Assembly: GCF_014641075.1 (NCBI RefSeq)
Contig: NZ_BMHP01000002.1
Location: forward strand, 1,240,001-1,304,000
DNA from: Paenibacillus nasutitermitis
GTDB taxonomy: Bacteria; Bacillota; Bacilli; Paenibacillales; Paenibacillaceae
Reading direction: 5' to 3'
DNA length: 64,000 nt
Below are positions 52,287 to 61,657 of the stretch, piece after piece. A program made the position numbers and the translations under genes. How positions within the stretch are numbered: position 1 is the stretch's first letter; each line of letters starts with the position of its first letter. The notes under the pieces are model-generated. The model worked only from the letters and a program-made list of their open reading frames with translations, was not told the origin of the DNA and made no database searches.

Positions 52287-52349
52287 ATTGTAAAGTTAGG
52301 AGGTGACAGGGATAATAGACGATCTATTGATTTCTTGTAACATTTATAG
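52287..52349 (-). promoter_or_regulatory. Permease operon promoter with 34-bp YesN-type motif
   Basis: Motif at 52316-52349 (plus strand TAGACGATCTATTGATTTCT and onward), partly inside the 3' end of the regulator gene. It abuts -35 TTATCC (52315-52310), then 17 nt and -10 TACAAT (52292-52287). It matches the sites upstream of the binding protein and GH38-like genes in sequence and spacing. Confidence 0.65.
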
Positions 52350-53925
52350 CTGCCGTATTTCTATATTCATGAGGCGTTATACCACACTGACGTTTAAAAA
52401 TATTGGAAAAATAGGCAGGGTCATTATAACCGACTAGTTCAGCGATTTGATACGTTTTTAATTCCGTTTCAACAAGCAATTTCTTGGCTTTTTCCATTCG
52501 AACTTCGGTAAGAAATTCGATGACGCCAATGCCGGACTTTTTCTTAAACATGACGCTGAAATAAGCCGGATTCATATGCACATGCTCTGAGATCGATACT
52601 AAATTAATCGAACGATTGTAATACTTCTGTATGTAAGCGGTTGCTTTTTCGACAGTTTGGTTTTGATGCGGACCTGCTTTCTGCTGCCTAGCTAATTGTT
52701 CGATCATTTGATGAATAGGTTCAAGTTGATCTGAATAGGAATCGGCATGACCAAGCTGTTCAAGCCATTGGGAGGAAAAAAAACCGCTCTCATGTTCAAT
52801 TTGCTTCATTGGCGGTTTTTGTGTGAGGGTAAGCAATGCCACTCGCAGCTCTTGCTTGAGTTTTTCCAAAGCCTGCGGTGTATAGGCAGCTATCTTCACG
52901 GTCTCCAACCAGTGATTTAATTTCATCTGAATCTCGCTTAGTGAGTCAGAGTCTTGAAGCTCGCCTAATTGCTTTAGATGGTGGGTAACATCCTCGTTGA
53001 CATAATGGATCAGTTCCTTTGAAGTGACTAGAACACTTTTCTCGCGTAATAATCGCACGCTTAATAACCGATTTGCTTCCACATAAGCTTCGGCTATTGC
53101 ATGGAAAGGATAAGATGCGGATAGCGCCACTGAGAAAGACAAATGCAGGTAATGTGACAGATTCATGCGTGTTTCCTGCAGCTTTTCACAACTTTCCTCG
53201 AATGAATAGCGATTAGGCAGCAAGATCACCAATTGTTCTTGTTCATCATAAAAGCTGAGCGCGCCATCTACGATTTCACCCGTAATGTTTAAGCAGGCAT
53301 ATTTAAACAGCTCCCAATCCGCAGTAGAGTATTTTTGGGTTCTTTCAAATCGCTTTTCACTCCTGAGAATGGCTACTGCATAGGTGTCAGAGCCCAGGTT
53401 GATGCCCAGGCGATCCCCTTGTTCTATCCATCTTTTAGTCGATACATTATTTTTTTTAACAAGGAGTGTCCTCAGGAAATCCGTTTTCAGGAGTACTTGA
53501 CTTCGATGTAGGATTTCATTTTTTTTGCTCTCTTCTATAAGCTTTTCCAACTCCAGTGAGAATTCCAGGTAGATCGAATGGAGCAATTCACTCAATTCAG
53601 TAAAGATGGGCGGTTTGACCAAATAGTCGCTGCAGCCTGATCGAAGCGCTTTTCTTGCATAATCAAAATCATCATACCCACTCAGAATGATCGTGCGGAT
53701 ATGATGTTGATTTTTGGCAAGATTTTCGATCAGTTCCAATCCGTCCATGTTCGGCATGCGAATGTCTGTCAGAAGGACATGAGGTTCATGTACAGCTATC
53801 ATATCCAGCGCTTGTAATCCATCGCTTGCCGTACCTACCACAACGACCGGCAGCTCCATCCGCTCGATCATTTTAGTTAATCCGGTACGCAGGAGTTCCT
53901 CATCATCTGCGATCAACACTTTCAT
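52324..53925 (-). CDS. Response regulator, YesN/AraC type
   Basis: A 533-residue regulator: receiver at 1-120 with Asp54 (LLTDIRMPNMDG), a long linker domain, and a C-terminal AraC double helix-turn-helix (INLVSISEHVHMNPAYFSVM, TYQIAELVGYNDPAYFSNIF, ITPHEY). I chose the ATG at 53925, the start of KVLIADDEELLRTG, which overlaps the histidine kinase gene by 23 bp and is weakly preceded by GGAC, so coupling is likely. It works with the kinase upstream and probably activates the three promoters that carry the 34-bp motif. Confidence 0.93.
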   Translation of the reverse strand: MKVLIADDEELLRTGLTKMIERMELPVVVVGTASDGLQALDMIAVHEPHVLLTDIRMPNMDGLELIENLAKNQHHIRTIILSGYDDFDYARKALRSGCSDYLVKPPIFTELSELLHSIYLEFSLELEKLIEESKKNEILHRSQVLLKTDFLRTLLVKKNNVSTKRWIEQGDRLGINLGSDTYAVAILRSEKRFERTQKYSTADWELFKYACLNITGEIVDGALSFYDEQEQLVILLPNRYSFEESCEKLQETRMNLSHYLHLSFSVALSASYPFHAIAEAYVEANRLLSVRLLREKSVLVTSKELIHYVNEDVTHHLKQLGELQDSDSLSEIQMKLNHWLETVKIAAYTPQALEKLKQELRVALLTLTQKPPMKQIEHESGFFSSQWLEQLGHADSYSDQLEPIHQMIEQLARQQKAGPHQNQTVEKATAYIQKYYNRSINLVSISEHVHMNPAYFSVMFKKKSGIGVIEFLTEVRMEKAKKLLVETELKTYQIAELVGYNDPAYFSNIFKRQCGITPHEYRNTAAINVTRNQ

Positions 53926-55615
53926 CGTCCATTTTGGGAATTTTGATGTTAAAGGTTGTTCCATTGCCAACTTGGCTTTCGATATCAAAGCTAATCCCGC
54001 CTTTCGTGTAAGTGAGGAGAATTCTTTCATAAACATTCCTAATGCCCATACTATCTTTATCCTGTTCCTCTATAGTAAATGCTTTGAGTTTCTTAAGCTG
54101 CTCTGGTTCCATACCGATTCCATTGTCATGAATTTGAATGAAGAGCATATTTCCTCCCATCTCCTGGATGCTCTTAATTTCAATTCGAATGGTTCCTTCC
54201 TGGCCGCTGGGTACAATCCCATGAATGATTGAATTCTCCACAATGGGTTGAAGCAATAATTTGATGATTCGCCATTCCATGACTCGATCTTCAATTTGCA
54301 AGTCTAGTTTTAATCCTGGATACCGATACTTCATAACCTCAATGTACAATTTTATATATTCGCATTCTTTCTGGACATTGACCCATTCCTTCTCCCTGCC
54401 GATCGAATAACGAAGTAATTTGCCTAATTTAGCAGCCATGGTAGCAATGTTGTAATTTCCATCTATTTCAGCTTGCATCACAATCGCGCTTAAGGAGTTA
54501 TACAAAAAATGAGGATTAATCTGTGCCTGTAAGGATGCTATTTCTGATTTTTTTCGTCGTTGTTCTATGGACAGGATTTCATCAATCAATGTATGGATAT
54601 GTCCTATCATATTTCTAAAGCTGGTCGTTATGATGCCAATTTCATCTGTCCGTTTAGTCTCAGGTATGTCAATATGAAATTGATACTTCGGTGCAGTGAG
54701 CATCATTCGGCTTAAACGTTTTAAAGGGGATGAAATACGATAACTGACCATTACAACGATCATGATCGCAATAACGAAGAATAATAAATTGATAAACAGG
54801 AACGACCGTAGAATTTCATTAATTTTTAGAAATAACTGTTCTTGCGGCATTGCCGTAATGAGAGTCCAGTTCGTTATATCTGATTTGAAATGGCTTTGAA
54901 ATTTTTGGGCACCAGCGCACTGGGACCATTGTTTATTTAGGCATTGTTGCAGGACGTCGAAGATGACTTGTCCTTGCTCGTTCACCAGAAACAAATTTCC
55001 ATCACGGCTTAATAATTCTTTTCCCGTTTCCAGGGCAAAATCCAGACGATAAAACAGCCGAACAATACTAATCTCATGGAAGGTCTGCGGGTTATACAAC
55101 AAGCGCGAAACGGCAAACAGCGGTCGGCCGTCGTCTCCAATCATTGGAGGCAGCAAATAAGCCGCACCTTTGGCAGCTTCCGTTTTCTCTATCCAATTCA
55201 TATCGATGTATGTAATGGATTCGCCAAGTTTAAATTGATTGCCGTTGCGATCGAATAATTCAACCGATACAATATTTTTCCGATTGGTTGCAAGCATCAT
55301 AGATAACCATCCGTTGATTTGAGCCGTTTCCTCAAAGGAGTAACCCAATATCCCTTCACGGTTGTCGAGATGATTTTCCAATATATTATTAAGCGTATAA
55401 TCATAAGCTGGATTTTTGGTAATCCCATTCAATAATTGAATATAGCTGTCCATTGTTTCCCCGGTATTCTGGGTTAGACCGCTGAGCCAGGACGAGGCAT
55501 CCGCTTGCATTTCTTTTTTGATATAACTAAAGGTGACCAGGTTAATGACAAGGGTAGGCAGCAGATAGGTCAGCATAAAGATGATGATGAGTCGATTGGG
55601 AAATGAAATGGACAT
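53903..55615 (-). CDS. Sensor histidine kinase, YesM/LytS type
   Basis: A 570-residue kinase with a first membrane helix (RLIIIFMLTYLLPTLVINLV), an extracellular dCache-like sensor of about 260 residues, a second helix (FLFINLLFFVIAIMIVVMVS), HAMP, the phosphoacceptor His in ASLQAQINPHFLYNSLSAI, and an ATPase domain (PIVENSIIHGI, GNGTTFNIKIP). GGAGG lies 5 nt before the chosen ATG (55615). It forms a pair with the overlapping YesN-type regulator. It lies between the binding protein and permease genes, a usual arrangement for polysaccharide sensing. Confidence 0.93.
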   Translation of the reverse strand: MSISFPNRLIIIFMLTYLLPTLVINLVTFSYIKKEMQADASSWLSGLTQNTGETMDSYIQLLNGITKNPAYDYTLNNILENHLDNREGILGYSFEETAQINGWLSMMLATNRKNIVSVELFDRNGNQFKLGESITYIDMNWIEKTEAAKGAAYLLPPMIGDDGRPLFAVSRLLYNPQTFHEISIVRLFYRLDFALETGKELLSRDGNLFLVNEQGQVIFDVLQQCLNKQWSQCAGAQKFQSHFKSDITNWTLITAMPQEQLFLKINEILRSFLFINLLFFVIAIMIVVMVSYRISSPLKRLSRMMLTAPKYQFHIDIPETKRTDEIGIITTSFRNMIGHIHTLIDEILSIEQRRKKSEIASLQAQINPHFLYNSLSAIVMQAEIDGNYNIATMAAKLGKLLRYSIGREKEWVNVQKECEYIKLYIEVMKYRYPGLKLDLQIEDRVMEWRIIKLLLQPIVENSIIHGIVPSGQEGTIRIEIKSIQEMGGNMLFIQIHDNGIGMEPEQLKKLKAFTIEEQDKDSMGIRNVYERILLTYTKGGISFDIESQVGNGTTFNIKIPKMDDESVDRR

Positions 55616-55642
55616 ATACGCCTCCAAAAAATAGAGAACTGT

Positions 55643-55691
55643 GCCTGGCTTGGCCAGGCGCGCAGAAGGGAACCCTCCGAAGACGGCTCCC
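55643..55691 (-). other. Intercistronic hairpins after the binding-protein gene
   Basis: Two hairpins: GCCTGGC-3 nt-GCCAGGC (55643-55659, perfect) and GGGAACC/GGCTCCC (55668-55691, one mismatch). They lie between the binding-protein stop and the kinase ribosome site. TTTTTT follows further on, so partial termination that favours the binding protein is likely. Confidence 0.55.
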
Positions 55692-55708
55692 TGTCTATCA
55701 TCTTTATA

Positions 55709-57019
55709 TTAATGCTCCGCCCAGTATTGATCGGCTTTCTTTTGAATATTCTCTAACACGAGCTGAAGCTGATCCGGATTAAGCATGAACCGGACAAACT
55801 CACTAGATGCATATTCGGCCAGCTCGGAAGGCGTAGCTTCCCAGAAGCGAGTTATTGTGGTGTAGCCATTGGTATTGATTTCGGAAGCCAAATCTTTAAT
55901 GATCGGATCTTGGGATTCAATATCCTTACGGATCGGAACACCTCCATAGAGTGAAAGCACTTTTTCATTCGCTTCTTTCTTTGTTAATGCCACCAATGCT
56001 TTAATCGAACTTTCCTTATCTTTAGATTTCTCGGAAACCAGGAAAGGAGTAACCTCGGAAATCACTACATTTCCTGCTTTCGAATTAATGGCTGGCAGGA
56101 CAAATGCTCCAAAGTCTTTTCCCCCCTCCATGCCGGCACCTTTGAAGTAATCGGCAAACCAACTTCCTTTCATGTACATCGCAAATTCGCCCTTGGCAAA
56201 TGCAGGCGCAATTTCATTATTCCAATCCAGCGGTTGTGAGAAATAACCTTTTTCATAAAACGACGCCCAAACTTTCATAATTTCAACCATTTCGGGATCG
56301 GTATATTTGGCGTCGCCCACTACCAGCTTGCTGTAGAATTCAGGATAGGAATGAATCATAAACTCCTCGAACCAAATGAAGCCATTCCATACATCCGTCG
56401 TTGTAGTTCCTATAGGTGTAATACCTTTGGATTTTAATGTCTCATTAATCTTCATGAATTCATCCCATGTTGTTGGAGGCTGCAATCCGTTTTCTTCAAA
56501 TATTTTTTTGTTATAAAACATGACCCAATAATGAACACCTGCTGGAATACCGTAAGTCTTCCCGTCAAAGGTCAATGTATCAGCCATAGAGGGGTCTACG
56601 CCGTCTGCGACCATGTCCTTCCACTGCTCTGTCATATCGGCTAGATGACCTGCATCAACAAGCTCCTTCATTTGGTATCCATTCCACCACTTGAATATAT
56701 CTGCAGCATCATCTGTTGTAAATCCTACACGAACAGCCGTCTGATAGGAAGTGGGTTCATTGTATGGCACACCTTGCAGTTCCGTATTGCTATTCTTCAA
56801 AGTGATAGGGTTGATTTCCTTCAGATAGTCTGTCCATGATGCATTATCAAAGAAGAAATCAGCCCTTACAACTTCCTCTTGTGCATTCTCTGAATTTTTT
56901 TCGGTTGCGCCCTTTTCATTTTGAGTTTTGGTACCCTCTCCTGTATTATTGCCGCCACAAGCAGCAAGTACAGATACAAACAAAGCGATAATTACTATTA
57001 ATAACCCACTTTTTCTCAT
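55709..57019 (-). CDS. Extracellular solute-binding lipoprotein (CUT1 family 1)
   Basis: A 436-residue lipoprotein with lipobox LAAC, an Asn/Glu/Lys-rich linker and a family 1 binding fold (AADIFKWWNGYQMKELVDAG, YWVMFYNKKIFEENGLQPPT, WNGFIWFEEFMIHSYPEFYS). I chose the ATG at 57019 after AGGAGG. It is the first gene of the alpha-mannoside type locus, with a motif, promoter and candidate cre site upstream. The ligand is inferred to be a manno-oligosaccharide. Confidence 0.92.
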   Translation of the reverse strand: MRKSGLLIVIIALFVSVLAACGGNNTGEGTKTQNEKGATEKNSENAQEEVVRADFFFDNASWTDYLKEINPITLKNSNTELQGVPYNEPTSYQTAVRVGFTTDDAADIFKWWNGYQMKELVDAGHLADMTEQWKDMVADGVDPSMADTLTFDGKTYGIPAGVHYWVMFYNKKIFEENGLQPPTTWDEFMKINETLKSKGITPIGTTTTDVWNGFIWFEEFMIHSYPEFYSKLVVGDAKYTDPEMVEIMKVWASFYEKGYFSQPLDWNNEIAPAFAKGEFAMYMKGSWFADYFKGAGMEGGKDFGAFVLPAINSKAGNVVISEVTPFLVSEKSKDKESSIKALVALTKKEANEKVLSLYGGVPIRKDIESQDPIIKDLASEINTNGYTTITRFWEATPSELAEYASSEFVRFMLNPDQLQLVLENIQKKADQYWAEH

Positions 57020-57053
57020 AAGCAACCTCCTCGTTATATGCAGGTAAATGTTT

Positions 57054-57067
57054 TGTTAACGCTTACC
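57054..57067. promoter_or_regulatory. Candidate CcpA cre site
   Basis: TGTTAACGCTTACC matches the cre pattern at 12 of 14 positions, with the core AACGCT. It lies over the expected transcription start of the binding-protein promoter (-10 at 57076-57081), where CcpA binding would repress. It is only one site and not tested against background. Confidence 0.45.
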
Positions 57068-57075
57068 TTGCTATA

Positions 57076-57138
57076 AGTATAAAAAAGATAAAAGGGGTGA
57101 GATATAGATTATCTATGGAAATCTTGTAGATTATTTAG
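57076..57138 (-). promoter_or_regulatory. Binding-protein promoter with 34-bp YesN-type motif
   Basis: Motif at 57105-57138, two direct TAGATTAT(C/T)TA half repeats 22 bp apart, abutting -35 TATCTC (57104-57099), then 17 nt and -10 TATACT (57081-57076). The weak -35 and close motif suggest activator-dependent transcription. Confidence 0.65.
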
Positions 57139-57199
57139 ATCATCCTAATTTACGAAAACCCATAAAAACAAGCACATGAAATGAGGGAATCAGGAAACT

Positions 57200-57394
57200 A
57201 TGAGAAGGTTGGAGGATATTAGCCCGGAGCTTCGTACAAGCGAAGAACTGAAACTAGAGCTGGAGTTGGAATCGATCAGCGAGTTCACCGGGAATCCGGC
57301 TTCCAGAAGGGAACGGCAGCTACGGGGCGGGATTTATCACAGCTTCCGTCTCGTGAGCACATCCATTAGTCGAGTGGCGTTATATCTGAAATAG
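57200..57394 (+). CDS. Small open frame of uncertain status
   Basis: A 64-residue frame with AGGAAA 5 nt before its ATG. The residues are Glu/Leu/Arg-rich and match no family I know. It ends inside the 3' end of the convergent kinase gene. The stretch 57020-57365 otherwise holds the promoter, the 34-bp motif and the cre candidate. It could be a remnant or chance frame. Confidence 0.25.
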   Translation: MRRLEDISPELRTSEELKLELELESISEFTGNPASRRERQLRGGIYHSFRLVSTSISRVALYLK

Positions 57395-58436
57395 CGGGAG
57401 CAACAGAAAAGCTGTCGCCAACTGGAACAAAGATCGAAAACATACTCCCTTTGCCCATTTCCGAGCTTACCTTCATATAGCCACCTTGCTCCGTAATGAT
57501 TTTCCTGGCCAAATATAGACCAACTCCCACTCCGTGTGTATCAATCGCATCGGCTCCGCGATAGAATCGTTTGAAGATTTGGCTTAATTCATGCTCCGGT
57601 ATGCCCTTACCATTATCTTCAATATCAATTCTCGCGAACATCTCGTATTTGTGAATCGAAACTTTGATGACACCCGCTTCATCCGTATATTTCACAGCGT
57701 TGTCCAGCACATTTAGGATTGCTTCTCCGGTCCATTTTACATCATGCTGCAGCTCGATACTCTGCTCACCGCTAAATTGAATTTCTACGTTCTTCCTCTC
57801 TGCGTGAGGGTACATTTGCTTGATCGCGGTAAAAACCGTTTTTCCAATATCGTGCTTCCCCGTTTGGATCATAATAATGCCGCTCTCAAGCCGGGACATC
57901 TTGATCAGATTATCCATTAGCCACGTCAGTTTTTCCGTCTGGCTTAGCAGAATACGAGTAAATTCCTGACGCTTATCCGTAGTTAACCCGCTGTCCATTA
58001 ACAAGCCATTATAGATGGTCAGGTTGGCTAGCGGTGTTTTCAACTGGTGGGCGATATCTGAGATGAGCGATTTCACTTCTTCGCTTTCCTCTTTATACCG
58101 CTGCTTCTGCATCCTTAAGATTCCCGATAACTTAAGTACTTGCTCCTGCAGCTTGGACAGCATGTTGTCCTCTGAAACGGAGAACCATTCACTGCCTTGT
58201 CTATCGATAATAGATTGAATAGTCAACGAGAGCTTAGATAAGATCGAGGACATTTGATTTCGAATAGCCAGCATAAAGCCAGTAAATATCCCAGCCGCCG
58301 CCACAGCGAATAGAACCGAAATCGTAATCACGGTCCGACTAGCTTCATATTGAATTAAGAAAAAAATAAATAAGCCGCATGTGATTGCATACAGCGCCGC
58401 GCTAACAAGGATAATTCGAGTAAAGGAGCTTCTCAC
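57366..58436 (-). CDS. Sensor histidine kinase, short-loop (BceS-like)
   Basis: A 356-residue kinase with two membrane helices near the N-terminus separated by only a few residues (LYAITCGLFIFFLIQYEASR, ISVLFAVAAAGIFTGFML), the form of intramembrane-sensing kinases. The phosphoacceptor His is in SDIAHQLKTPLANL; LNVLDNAVKYT, DNGKGIP and GVGVGLYLARKI are the ATP motifs. It starts at GTG overlapping the regulator's stop (GTGA). It is last in an ABC/two-component module with the FtsX-like exporter. Confidence 0.92.
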   Translation of the reverse strand: MRSSFTRIILVSAALYAITCGLFIFFLIQYEASRTVITISVLFAVAAAGIFTGFMLAIRNQMSSILSKLSLTIQSIIDRQGSEWFSVSEDNMLSKLQEQVLKLSGILRMQKQRYKEESEEVKSLISDIAHQLKTPLANLTIYNGLLMDSGLTTDKRQEFTRILLSQTEKLTWLMDNLIKMSRLESGIIMIQTGKHDIGKTVFTAIKQMYPHAERKNVEIQFSGEQSIELQHDVKWTGEAILNVLDNAVKYTDEAGVIKVSIHKYEMFARIDIEDNGKGIPEHELSQIFKRFYRGADAIDTHGVGVGLYLARKIITEQGGYMKVSSEMGKGSMFSIFVPVGDSFSVAPAISDITPLD

Positions 58437-59116
58437 CCTTCACTCCCCCAGGTATATCCGATGCCAAAAACGGTCTTAATATAGACGTTTTGTTTCGGAT
58501 CGTCTTCAATTTTATTTCGTAATCTCTTGATATTTACGCTTAATGTATTCTCATCCACGAAGATCCCATCCAAATCCCATAGCTTTTCGAGAATCATCTG
58601 CCGGGTCAGCACCATCTTATTATTTCGAGTAAGGATCGTTAATAGCTTGAATTCCGTAGTCGTTAACTTAATCTCTTGGTTATGCTTATATACCTTCATC
58701 TTATCATAGTGAACAGTTAAATCCTTATAGGAAAACAACTGCGGGCTATCATCTCCCCCACCTCTGCGGAGAATCGCCTTAAGACGCTGGCTTAACACCG
58801 CCATGCTGAATGGCTTGGCCATATAATCATCCGCCCCTGATTCGAAGCCCACGACCATATCCTGCTCCGTATCTTTGGCCGTCAGGAATAGAATGGGGAC
58901 ATCCGAGACTTGGCGAATTTCCTTACACAGCTCAATCCCGCTTCTGTCAGGCAGGTTAATATCAAGAATAATGAGGTGAACCTCATGGCTTCGAAATGCG
59001 ATTAGCCCCTCTTCACTCGAGAAGGCAGATACAATATCGTAATTTTCATTCCCAAGTGCATAAGAAAGCCCCTCGTTTAATAGCCGATCATCCTCGACAA
59101 TGAGAATCCTAGCCAT
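58433..59116 (-). CDS. Response regulator, OmpR type (BceR-like)
   Basis: A 227-residue OmpR/PhoB regulator: receiver with Asp52 (LIILDINLPDRSG), Thr and Lys switch residues (FLTAKD), and a winged helix (IKLTTTEFKLLTILTRNNK, VDENTLSVNIKRLRNKIEDD). I chose the ATG at 59116 after GGGGAGGTG. It overlaps the kinase gene by four bases. It probably controls the FtsX-type exporter genes just upstream. Confidence 0.93.
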   Translation of the reverse strand: MARILIVEDDRLLNEGLSYALGNENYDIVSAFSSEEGLIAFRSHEVHLIILDINLPDRSGIELCKEIRQVSDVPILFLTAKDTEQDMVVGFESGADDYMAKPFSMAVLSQRLKAILRRGGGDDSPQLFSYKDLTVHYDKMKVYKHNQEIKLTTTEFKLLTILTRNNKMVLTRQMILEKLWDLDGIFVDENTLSVNIKRLRNKIEDDPKQNVYIKTVFGIGYTWGSEG

Positions 59117-59179
59117 GATGTACACCTCCCCATCCTTTGTCCCTAATCCTCCAACCTATAACTAACCCCGATAGCCGCT

Positions 59180-61657
59180 TTAAACCGCTTCTCTCAAACG
59201 TTCCACAATACTCATCTTCTTCGATCTATTATAAGCGATAATTGGAACACTTAGACAAGAAGCGAACACAAGCACGAATGCGATCAGTAAAGGAATGGTT
59301 GGAAACGTGTAGATCGCATAATCGGCTTCCTGACTAAACACATGGTACGCGCCATAGCTGATCAGAGTTCCAAGCGAGGAGATCAGCAAAGTCGATATGA
59401 CGGCATATCCCATACCCTCAAGCAGTAGCATTTTGCGCAATTGACGCCTCGTCATGCCGATGCTTTCCATCACTGCAAACTCATGCTTGCGCACCACAAC
59501 ACTTGTAAACATCGTGCTAATGAAGTTGAGAATACCAATAGCGGCAAGAATAAGCGTAATGGCACCACCCAGAAGGTAGAAAATGATCTTGGCAGACTCC
59601 AATTTCTCCGCCCATTGCAGCTTGGACGTCAGCTCAATCTCACGGTCACCTGCAATCAACGTCTCCAACTGCTCCTGAATCCGCGGTTGATCCTTCTTAT
59701 TTGCTTGAATGTTCATTTTATACAAAATCGGATCCTTAATGATTTGCTTCATAGCATTATGACTGACATACACATTAGGTGCCATCCCGCCGAATGAAAC
59801 CTGGAATTGCGGGCTCACAAAGCCTCCAATCTCAAGCTCCCGGTCAACGCCACCCTCCTTAAAGTTAAACTGGAAACGATCCCCCCTGTTAACAACCTCT
59901 TCGCTTGAGCTCAGTAAGGCAATCTCGCCTTTCTCGAATCGCTCTACGTCAATTGGTGTTTCAAGACTCTTGTTCATCTCGGTTACATATTTGGTGTCAA
60001 TCCCAATTAGCACTGACCAGAACATACCCGAATCCTTCAATTGCTCGTCCGTGGGTCGTTCCATATTGTATCTTGTAACCCTATCATCGACGTACTTTCC
60101 AAACACTTCATTTGTATAACCGATGCTTCCCTCCTTATCGATATACGTTTTCCTGACGTCCGTTACCCCGCTCATTTGCTGAACGGCCTCCGCCATCTCC
60201 TCCGTCAATTTCTGTTTTTGTTCCCCTTGATAGCCGAAATCGACCGTCTTGTTCATTAAATCAAAATCATTATCAATATAGCTGGCTATAAAATTATCTG
60301 TGTTCATGCTTAGAACAAGTGTATTGATCGTCAGGAAAGTAGTGAGACCTATGAACAGCGATAGGAATACGGTTAATGCCCGCTTCTTATCTCGAAACAT
60401 ATTACGTAATGCCATTCGATAAAGCTTGGAGCCATGTCTACTCTTCTTCGTTGTCGTCCTCACATACTTCGCAGCTTCAACTGGGGAAATCTTCGCTGCA
60501 ATTCGGGCTGGCTTCCTGCATCCTGCCATTGTCGTCAACCAGGCAAATAACACCGCTCCCGCATAGATAATGGGGTGAAAAGAAATCTCAACATCCGTAT
60601 CCAAAGTGAATGCTTCAATTGCTAACGGCACAGCAACTAATGATGTGATCACACCTGCTGCAACACCTATCGGTATCCCGATCCCCGCCAATCGGACAGC
60701 TTGGCCATTCACCATTCTTATAATCTGTTTCCTCGTCATACCAATCGTCTTTAATAACCCGTAAAATTTAGTATCTGTAGCTACGGAAATATAAAGCACA
60801 TTATAAATGAGCAAATATCCACTAAACATGACAAATACAATAATTCCAGCGATACCCAACATGGTTGTCATTTTCGAGCTGTTCTGGTCTTCTATTGTTG
60901 AGTAACTCGTCAATTTCTGATCCTCATTCAGCTTCAGATCCTGTTCTAGCTGGCTCATGTTTTGATCTATGCTGCTTCCACCTTTGAATGCAATGGATGC
61001 TACTGTACTCTTGCCGCTAGAGTCCGCGCCCACGGATTCCGCAAATTCACGTGATACAATAATCACCCCAGCATTACCTGAGCGCAATTGAGAATAATCC
61101 GTATACCAGCCGCTTAGAATGAAGGATTCCTTGCGCTCCCCCGCTTCACTTTGATACGTTAGAGGCAAAGTCATCCCGATTGCCGGCTCCGTGATATTTA
61201 GCTTGTCCAATATCCATGTCGGGACAATCACTTCGTTGCGCTTCTCAGGATAAGCATTGACTTTGTTTCCTAGGAGAGGCGCTCTCATATTATCCCATTC
61301 AGACGCATCGTACCCGTGCATACTGACTTCCAGATCACCCATCTCTTGGGTTGGGATCACTTGCGCCACTTGAGTATCGAGTCCTACATGACTCACATAC
61401 GGAAGCTGTTTCAGCCTTTCAATCTGTTCTTGAGAGGGATTGTATAGTGCCACATCCGCTGTCGTACCAATCATTCTTATCTGCTGCATGTCGAAGGTTT
61501 TCATAAAACTCATTCCAATAGTAAATACAGATGTTAGCAACCAGGTAGTTAAAATGACGGCTAAGATGACATAACGGTTCCTTGTCCGGTTTGCTCTCAA
61601 GCTTCTGCGAATCAGTTTTTTAATGATTCCTTTATTCGAATTGGGAAACATCATCAT
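59180..61657 (-). CDS. FtsX-like ABC transporter permease
   Basis: An 825-residue membrane protein with two FtsX domains. N-terminal helix (YVILAVILTTWLLTSVFTIG), a large extracellular MacB-type domain, three helices around residues 270-370, a second helix and extracellular domain from about 430, and a C-terminal FtsX domain (KHEFAVMESIGMTRRQLRKM). It is longer than BceB (about 650) and closer to LolC/MacB-like double permeases. Its ATG overlaps the ATPase stop codon. The complex may export or sense membrane-active compounds or peptides; the substrate is unknown. Confidence 0.9.
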   Translation of the reverse strand: MMMFPNSNKGIIKKLIRRSLRANRTRNRYVILAVILTTWLLTSVFTIGMSFMKTFDMQQIRMIGTTADVALYNPSQEQIERLKQLPYVSHVGLDTQVAQVIPTQEMGDLEVSMHGYDASEWDNMRAPLLGNKVNAYPEKRNEVIVPTWILDKLNITEPAIGMTLPLTYQSEAGERKESFILSGWYTDYSQLRSGNAGVIIVSREFAESVGADSSGKSTVASIAFKGGSSIDQNMSQLEQDLKLNEDQKLTSYSTIEDQNSSKMTTMLGIAGIIVFVMFSGYLLIYNVLYISVATDTKFYGLLKTIGMTRKQIIRMVNGQAVRLAGIGIPIGVAAGVITSLVAVPLAIEAFTLDTDVEISFHPIIYAGAVLFAWLTTMAGCRKPARIAAKISPVEAAKYVRTTTKKSRHGSKLYRMALRNMFRDKKRALTVFLSLFIGLTTFLTINTLVLSMNTDNFIASYIDNDFDLMNKTVDFGYQGEQKQKLTEEMAEAVQQMSGVTDVRKTYIDKEGSIGYTNEVFGKYVDDRVTRYNMERPTDEQLKDSGMFWSVLIGIDTKYVTEMNKSLETPIDVERFEKGEIALLSSSEEVVNRGDRFQFNFKEGGVDRELEIGGFVSPQFQVSFGGMAPNVYVSHNAMKQIIKDPILYKMNIQANKKDQPRIQEQLETLIAGDREIELTSKLQWAEKLESAKIIFYLLGGAITLILAAIGILNFISTMFTSVVVRKHEFAVMESIGMTRRQLRKMLLLEGMGYAVISTLLISSLGTLISYGAYHVFSQEADYAIYTFPTIPLLIAFVLVFASCLSVPIIAYNRSKKMSIVERLREAV

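Noticed and set aside
53926-54036. Upstream extension of the YesN-type regulator
   Set aside because: The receiver domain begins exactly at the Met at 53925; the extension is an out-of-frame shadow of the kinase gene.
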